From Desulfohalobiaceae bacterium (GTDB lineage Bacteria; Desulfobacterota; Desulfovibrionia; Desulfovibrionales; Desulfothermaceae), in assembly GCA_027013815.1 (NCBI GenBank), contig JALWFY010000073.1, forward strand, positions 62,001-126,000: DNA of 64,000 bases. Reading direction: 5' to 3'. The notes beneath the pieces are model-generated. The model had not been told where the DNA came from and ran no database searches. It saw nothing but the letters and a program-made list of their open reading frames with translations. A program made the translations under genes and the position numbers. Within the stretch, counting starts at the first letter, position 1. The number at the start of each line of letters is the position of its first letter. Positions 58,367 to 64,000 of this stretch are shown in pieces.

Positions 58367-59128
58367 CTATTCCTTTTGTTTTCTTTCCTTTGGAGGGATA
58401 AAACTATTTAGTTTTTCTTCAATTATTCTAGGATTTTCCCCCCTACAAATAGACAAAATCCCTTCTAGCATAAGTTCCCTTATCAGGACTTCTTCCTTGT
58501 GTCTTGTCCTGAGTTTCCCTGCCATGGGATTAAATACCAGGTTTGCAAGGATAGCACCATAAAAAGTAGTAATAAGGGCAACTGCCATGGAAGGCCCAAT
58601 GGTACTGGGATCACTCATGGTCTGAAGCATTTGTATTAAACCAATAACTGTGCCTATCATGCCCATTGCTGGTGCAAAGGATCCCATGATGCTAACCACT
58701 TCTGCTCCTATTTCATGTCTTTCATCTAAATAATTTATCTCTGTCTCCAATATCTCCCTTATAACCTCTGGCTCCATGCCATCTACTGTTAATTGAAGTC
58801 CTTTTTTTAAATATTCATCTTCTATTTCTTTTAAAACAGGCTCTAATGAAAGTATACCCTCTTTCCTGGCCTTTTGTGCATATTCTAAAAACCTCTCAAT
58901 TATCTCCGAAGGAGATGCAGCTTTATACAATATTGTATTTTTTATTACCCCTATCACACCAATAACATTTTTTAATGGATAATTTACAAGGGTTGCCCCA
59001 ATAGTCCCTCCAAAAACTATAAGAGCTGAGGGAAAATTTAAAAATACCATGGGATTTCCGCCCATGACCAAAGAGGAAATTACCAGGCCAAAAGCAATAA
59101 CTATTCCCAGGATGGTGGCAAGATCCAT
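58367..59128 (-). CDS. motA: Flagellar motor protein MotA/PomA
   Basis: GSFAPAMGMIGTVIGLIQMLQTMSDPSTIGPSMAVALITTFYGAILANLVFNPMAGKL. Confidence 0.97.
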   Translation of the reverse strand: MDLATILGIVIAFGLVISSLVMGGNPMVFLNFPSALIVFGGTIGATLVNYPLKNVIGVIGVIKNTILYKAASPSEIIERFLEYAQKARKEGILSLEPVLKEIEDEYLKKGLQLTVDGMEPEVIREILETEINYLDERHEIGAEVVSIMGSFAPAMGMIGTVIGLIQMLQTMSDPSTIGPSMAVALITTFYGAILANLVFNPMAGKLRTRHKEEVLIRELMLEGILSICRGENPRIIEEKLNSFIPPKERKQKE

Positions 59129-59248
59129 TTATCTTCCTCCAGAAAAACAAATAACAACTAATACCAATTCCAGTATATTTTTACCTTATCTTCATTACAA
59201 TATATGTTTAATTATCCATTCCCCATTTTAAATTCTCAGTTGGTACAC

Positions 59249-59953
59249 TTAATATTCTCTAGGCCCAAAAATATTTGTGCCAATTCTAACTAGAGTTGCG
59301 CCTTCTAAAATTGCCTGTTTAAAGTCTGAACTCATACCCATTGAAAGATGAGGCAAATCAATCCCTAGTTTTTGTTCCAAAGATTCCTTTAACCTCCTAA
59401 GTGTTGCAAAATATGGCCTTACTCTTTCAGGGTCTTCAAAATAAGGGGGCATACACATAAGGCCCATCAGCTCTAAATTATTAGTCAGGTCTAAAATATC
59501 TTCTACAAATTTGAATAAATCCTGTTCTAATACCCCGCCCTTTGTCTCTTCTTTGGCCACATTTACCTGAACAAGTATATCCAAGCCAATACCTAGATGG
59601 GCACATCTCTTGTCCAGTTCTTTAACAAATTTTATGGAGTCAACAGAATGTACCATAGAAAAATTTCCAGGCACATACTTGGCCTTATTTGACTGACACC
59701 GACCTATAAAATGAAACTGTATTTTCTGTTTATGTTCTTTTAGTTTTTCTACCTTGTCTAGTGCCTCCTGGATATAATTTTCACCAAATACTTTTTGGCC
59801 TGCTTCAATTGCCCATTGCACATATTCAATAGGTTGGTGTTTTGACACTGCCACAAGGGTTATGTCCTCCTCATCCCTTCCTGCCCTGTGCGTTGCTTCT
59901 ATTATCTGAGACCTTATTTGTTCCAATCTTGTTAAGATATCCTCTTTTTTCAT
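59249..59953 (-). CDS. YggS/PLPBP family pyridoxal phosphate-binding protein
   Basis: LVAVSKHQPIE, FGENYIQEAL, FHFIGRCQSNKAKYV, LSMGMSSDFKQAILEGATLVRIGTNIFG. Confidence 0.96.
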   Translation of the reverse strand: MKKEDILTRLEQIRSQIIEATHRAGRDEEDITLVAVSKHQPIEYVQWAIEAGQKVFGENYIQEALDKVEKLKEHKQKIQFHFIGRCQSNKAKYVPGNFSMVHSVDSIKFVKELDKRCAHLGIGLDILVQVNVAKEETKGGVLEQDLFKFVEDILDLTNNLELMGLMCMPPYFEDPERVRPYFATLRRLKESLEQKLGIDLPHLSMGMSSDFKQAILEGATLVRIGTNIFGPREY

Positions 59954-59957
59954 AGGA

Positions 59958-60893
59958 TTAGAACTCCTTTGTGTAGAGGTTTGCTATAAACCTCTCATCT
60001 TCATTCCAACTATCCTTGACCTTTACCCATAACTGGAGATACACCTTGGTCCCCAAAAGATATTCCAGTTCCTCTCTTGCCTCAGTTCCTACCTCCTTTA
60101 ATTTAGCCCCTTTATGTCCAATCACTATTTGTTTGTGATTCTTTTTTGCCACATAAATAGTAGCGTGTATCCTTGTAAGATTTTTTTCTCTGTCCTCCTC
60201 CCAATGCTCGATCTCAACTGCAACAGAATAAGGCAATTCCTTTTTTAATCTTAGAAATAATTTCTCCCTTATAATCTCTGCAGCCATAAATCTGAGTGGC
60301 ACAGAGGATATTTGGTCTTCTGGAAAAAGTGGTGGACCTATTGGAAGCCTGTTTTTTATCTCTTCCAATAGCTCAAAAGTCATTTCCCCAGTAAGAGCAG
60401 AAATCAAAAATATATCTACTTGTGGAAAATATCTCTGGAGTTCATCTATTATTGGTAAAAATTTATTTTTGTCCCTTATTTTATCTATCTTATTTATGGC
60501 AATAATCAAGTTTTCCCTTTGATTTGTTAGTGGGTCCAATAGAGGAGAGATCTCTTTTTCTAGTAAAAATAACTTGTCCACGTATCTTGAGCCATCTAAT
60601 AGTAATAATATTAGATCGGCCCCATGGAGTGCTTGCCATGCAGTTTCCACTAAAAACCTATTTAAGGTCTCATTGGACTTATGTATCCCTGGTGTGTCCA
60701 AGAAAACAATCTGACAATCATTTCTATGCAATATACCGTTAATCCTGTTCCTTGTGGTCTGTGGTTTAGGAGTTACAATGGAAATCTTCTGTCCCACATA
60801 AGAGTTAAGTAACGTGGATTTCCCAGCGTTTGGAGGCCCAACTAAGGCCACTATACCACATCTAAATTCCTTATCCTCTAAAATTTCATTCAT
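59958..60893 (-). CDS. era: GTPase Era
   Basis: GPPNAGKSTLLN, DTPGIHK, NKIDKI, C-terminal KH HKQIVIGHKGAKLKEVGTEAREELE. Confidence 0.98.
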   Translation of the reverse strand: MNEILEDKEFRCGIVALVGPPNAGKSTLLNSYVGQKISIVTPKPQTTRNRINGILHRNDCQIVFLDTPGIHKSNETLNRFLVETAWQALHGADLILLLLDGSRYVDKLFLLEKEISPLLDPLTNQRENLIIAINKIDKIRDKNKFLPIIDELQRYFPQVDIFLISALTGEMTFELLEEIKNRLPIGPPLFPEDQISSVPLRFMAAEIIREKLFLRLKKELPYSVAVEIEHWEEDREKNLTRIHATIYVAKKNHKQIVIGHKGAKLKEVGTEAREELEYLLGTKVYLQLWVKVKDSWNEDERFIANLYTKEF

Positions 60894-61128
60894 AATTTGC
60901 TCCTTAATTGTATTTTATGCAAAATTTATGTCATACTTAATATTGAAGACATCATATTTCATACACCACCATGCTTATAGGCAAAATAATTTACCCTATA
61001 TTTAAAAATAACCAATAACTATCCTATCTACAAAGTCAACTAATTAGCCATAGGACATAACAGATTAATAATAAATACTTAAATTTTGCTTGCACAAAAT
61101 TTTGACTCCATGTATAGGCACTTCTATT

Positions 61129-63381
61129 ATGAAAAAAGATTTAATCATTGTGGAATCACCTGCCAAGGTCAAAACAATAAAAAAAATAGTAGGAAACCAT
61201 TACCTAGTTGAGGCCACGGTTGGACATATAAGGGACCTCCCAACAAATTCCCTTGGTGTGGACGAAAAAAATAATTTTAAGCCAACATATGTAATTCTTC
61301 CAGGTAAAGAAAAGTTAGTAAAAAAATTACAACAAATTGCAAAAAAAGCCAACCAAGTCTTACTTGCCCCTGACCCTGATAGGGAAGGAGAAGCCATTGC
61401 CTGGCATGTAGCAGAACTTTTAAAGGACGTGAATCCAAACTACAAAAGGATTCAGTTCAATGAAATCACACCCTCTGCTATAAGATCCGCCCTTGAGCAA
61501 CTAAGAGACTTGGATGGGAATCTATTCAATTCCCAACAAGCCAGGAGGGTATTGGATAGACTTGTAGGATACAAGATATCCCCTATACTCTGGAAAAAAG
61601 TAAAAAGAGGTATCTCTGCTGGTAGGGTCCAATCTGTTGCCCTTAGACTTGTGGTGGAAAGGGAAAAAGAAAGACAGGCTTTTGTTCCCAAAGAATATTG
61701 GATGTTTAAGGCCCATCTGAAAAATAAGACTCAAGATAAATTAATAGCTGAGTTGTGGAAAATAAATTCCAAAAAGGCCAATGTCCCTAATGAGAAGAAG
61801 GCCAAAGACCTGGAACAAACAATTGAAAAGGCCGATTTCAAAGTTATAGATGTTATTGAAAAGGAGAGGACAAAGGCACCAAGACCCCCTTTTATTACCT
61901 CCACCTTGCAACAAGAATGCAATAATAGACTGGGCTATTCCACTAAAAAAGTCATGACCATTGCCCAGCACCTATATGAGGGCATGGAACTGGGACCAAA
62001 GGGTACCCACGCACTAATTACATACATGAGGACAGATTCAGTGAGGGTGGCCAAGGAGGCACAAGTAAATGCAAAAAAATGGATCTTAGAAAACCTTGGC
62101 AAGGAATACCTTCCTCCACGGATAAGGAATTACAAGACCAAATCCTCTTCTCAGGATGCACATGAGGCCATACGTCCAGTAGAGGTGTCTATCACCCCAG
62201 AAGAGGTCAAGGGTTTTATACCAAAAGACCATTACATGGTATATAAGCTCATCTGGGAGAGGTTCATGGCATCCCAAATGGCCAGTGCCAGGGTATGGGA
62301 CACAGAGATTATAGTTCAGGCAGAAAATACCCTGTGGAGGACAAAGGGAGAAAGGCTTTTATTTGAAGGATATTTAAAGATATATCCCTATTCTTCAAAA
62401 AAAGACCTACTCTTACCCCAAGTAAACAAAGGTGAAATACTGAAATTAATAAAACTAGAAAAAGAACAAAAGTTTACTACCCCTCCCTCTAGATACACTG
62501 AGGCGTCTTTGGTCAAAAAAATGGAAGAAAATGGTATTGGCAGGCCCTCCACCTATGCCCAGGTAGTTTCTACCTTAAAAGAAAGAGAATATGTTGAGAT
62601 GGAAAATAGATATTTCATCCCAACAGAGCTTGGTACTGTGGTTAGCGACCTGTTGGTAAAACATTTCCCTGAACTCATGGACACCAAGTTTACAGCTGAC
62701 ATGGAAATGAAGTTGGACAAGGTAGCAGAAGGGGCATTGGACTGGACTCTTTTACTCAAGGACTTTGCCAAATACCTTTACCCTGCCTTAGAAAAGGCAT
62801 TAAATGAAATGGAACAAGTAAAAAAAGGTAGGGTTACCAATATTATTTGTGAAAAATGTGGTGCCCCTATGGTAATAAAATTTGGCAGAAATGGAGAATT
62901 CCTTGCTTGTAGCTCTTACCCTGAATGTAAAAATACAAAAAATTTTAAAAGGGATGAAAAAGGAGATATTAAGATAATAGAAGAATCCCCAAAACAGGAA
63001 ACTGTGGTAGGGACCTGTACTGAATGTGGTGGAGACTTGATAGTAAAATTTTCCAAAAGGGGCGGAAGGTTCATAGCATGCAAAAACTATCCAAAGTGCA
63101 AATACACACAACCCTACTCAACACATGTAAAGTGTCCCATTGAGGGATGTGACGGAGAAATAGTGGAAAAGACTACAAAAAAAGGAAAGGTTTTTTATGC
63201 TTGTAATAGATACCCAAAATGTAAATTTGCAATCTGGAACCCACCAATAGCCAAAGAATGTCCAGAGTGCGGATTTAAGATCTTAGAGATAAAGCATACC
63301 AAATCAAGGGGCAAATTTCTTGCCTGTCCTCAAAAGGATTGTAAATTTTGGGAAAAAATAGAGGAAGTAGACGATGAATAA
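61129..63381 (+). CDS. topA: DNA topoisomerase I with four C-terminal zinc ribbons
   Basis: MKKDLIIVESPAKVKTIKKI (start chosen at 61129), ALITYMRTDSVRV, four Cys4 repeats at C-terminus. Confidence 0.98.
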   Translation: MKKDLIIVESPAKVKTIKKIVGNHYLVEATVGHIRDLPTNSLGVDEKNNFKPTYVILPGKEKLVKKLQQIAKKANQVLLAPDPDREGEAIAWHVAELLKDVNPNYKRIQFNEITPSAIRSALEQLRDLDGNLFNSQQARRVLDRLVGYKISPILWKKVKRGISAGRVQSVALRLVVEREKERQAFVPKEYWMFKAHLKNKTQDKLIAELWKINSKKANVPNEKKAKDLEQTIEKADFKVIDVIEKERTKAPRPPFITSTLQQECNNRLGYSTKKVMTIAQHLYEGMELGPKGTHALITYMRTDSVRVAKEAQVNAKKWILENLGKEYLPPRIRNYKTKSSSQDAHEAIRPVEVSITPEEVKGFIPKDHYMVYKLIWERFMASQMASARVWDTEIIVQAENTLWRTKGERLLFEGYLKIYPYSSKKDLLLPQVNKGEILKLIKLEKEQKFTTPPSRYTEASLVKKMEENGIGRPSTYAQVVSTLKEREYVEMENRYFIPTELGTVVSDLLVKHFPELMDTKFTADMEMKLDKVAEGALDWTLLLKDFAKYLYPALEKALNEMEQVKKGRVTNIICEKCGAPMVIKFGRNGEFLACSSYPECKNTKNFKRDEKGDIKIIEESPKQETVVGTCTECGGDLIVKFSKRGGRFIACKNYPKCKYTQPYSTHVKCPIEGCDGEIVEKTTKKGKVFYACNRYPKCKFAIWNPPIAKECPECGFKILEIKHTKSRGKFLACPQKDCKFWEKIEEVDDE

Positions 63382-64000
63382 AATCAAGGCCATTCAATTA
63401 ATTGGCAATAAAAACTCGGGAAAAACTACCCTAGCAATTCAATTGACTGAGATATTTAAACAAAAGGGCTTAAAGGTGGGGTGTATAAAATATACCCACC
63501 ATTGTCTGGACAGAATAGACTCTGATACTGATAAACTCAGTAAAAATGCACATATAGTAGTTGGCATCTCCAAGGATTCCAGTGAGATAATCTTTGCTCA
63601 CAGGAAAAAATTTTTAGACACTATCTCATATCTTGATGTTGACATATTGATAATAGAGGGGGGAAAACATGAAATAGACTTTTTGCCCAAAATAGTTGTT
63701 GGGAATTCCCAAGAAGAGATAGACAAATTAAGGGACGAACTCACTATCTCAGTGTATTCTCCTTCTTGTAAGGAACAAGGGACAAAGGAAGAACTATTAA
63801 AACTCGCCCAATTGATCCTTGACAAGGGATTTTTTCTCCCTGGTATAAATTGTCAGATGTGCGGTGAAAACTCATGCAGGGAAATGGGGATTAAGATATT
63901 AAAAGACCAGGCAAGGCCCTCAGATTGTTCTACACTCCATAGGGGCAAGGTAAAAGTAGAAATAGACGGCAAACCCATGTCCTTAAACCCATTTCTAAAT
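63374..64000 (+). CDS. MobB-like protein with C-terminal Cys-rich Fe-S-type segment; runs off window
   Basis: MNKIKAIQLIGNKNSGKTTLAIQLTEIFKQKGLKVGCIKYTHH...; C-terminal INCQMCGENSCREMGIKILKDQARPSDC; no stop before window end. Confidence 0.78.
   Translation, partial: MNKIKAIQLIGNKNSGKTTLAIQLTEIFKQKGLKVGCIKYTHHCLDRIDSDTDKLSKNAHIVVGISKDSSEIIFAHRKKFLDTISYLDVDILIIEGGKHEIDFLPKIVVGNSQEEIDKLRDELTISVYSPSCKEQGTKEELLKLAQLILDKGFFLPGINCQMCGENSCREMGIKILKDQARPSDCSTLHRGKVKVEIDGKPMSLNPFLN

Overview
The window is low-GC, gene-dense bacterial chromosome. Gene content and order (NikKMLQO-type nickel transporter, UPF0210/ACT pair, rpmF-plsX-fabHG-acpP-fabF-rib-nusB-leuS-lon run, motAB-fliLMNOPQ run) suggest a Desulfovibrionales-like sulfate reducer; that taxonomic placement is inference. 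I call about 70 supported features, including tRNA-Ser(CGA) and tRNA-Leu(CAA). There are no rRNAs and no CRISPR arrays. The core housekeeping blocks look ordinary. The parts that merit a second look are: (i) an accessory block at ~37.4-41.6 kb with a fossil IS200/IS605 TnpB C-terminus and right-end/omegaRNA-like hairpins, a 29-nt near-identical direct repeat bracketing a GGDEF-degenerate/EAL-intact protein, and a stand-alone endolysin + 3TM GTA-type holin cassette with no phage structural genes; (ii) a PolX whose polymerase catalytic aspartates are substituted while the PHP exonuclease motifs are intact; (iii) an array of four to five tandem hairpins directly 3' of tRNA-Ser; (iv) a 19-bp perfect inverted repeat between acpP and fabF; (v) degenerate 7-nt-phased repeats in three intergenic gaps; (vi) two MotB paralogs with one MotA, and a duplicated FliN N-terminal peptide. 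All family calls come from reading the translated motifs; no database search was run.
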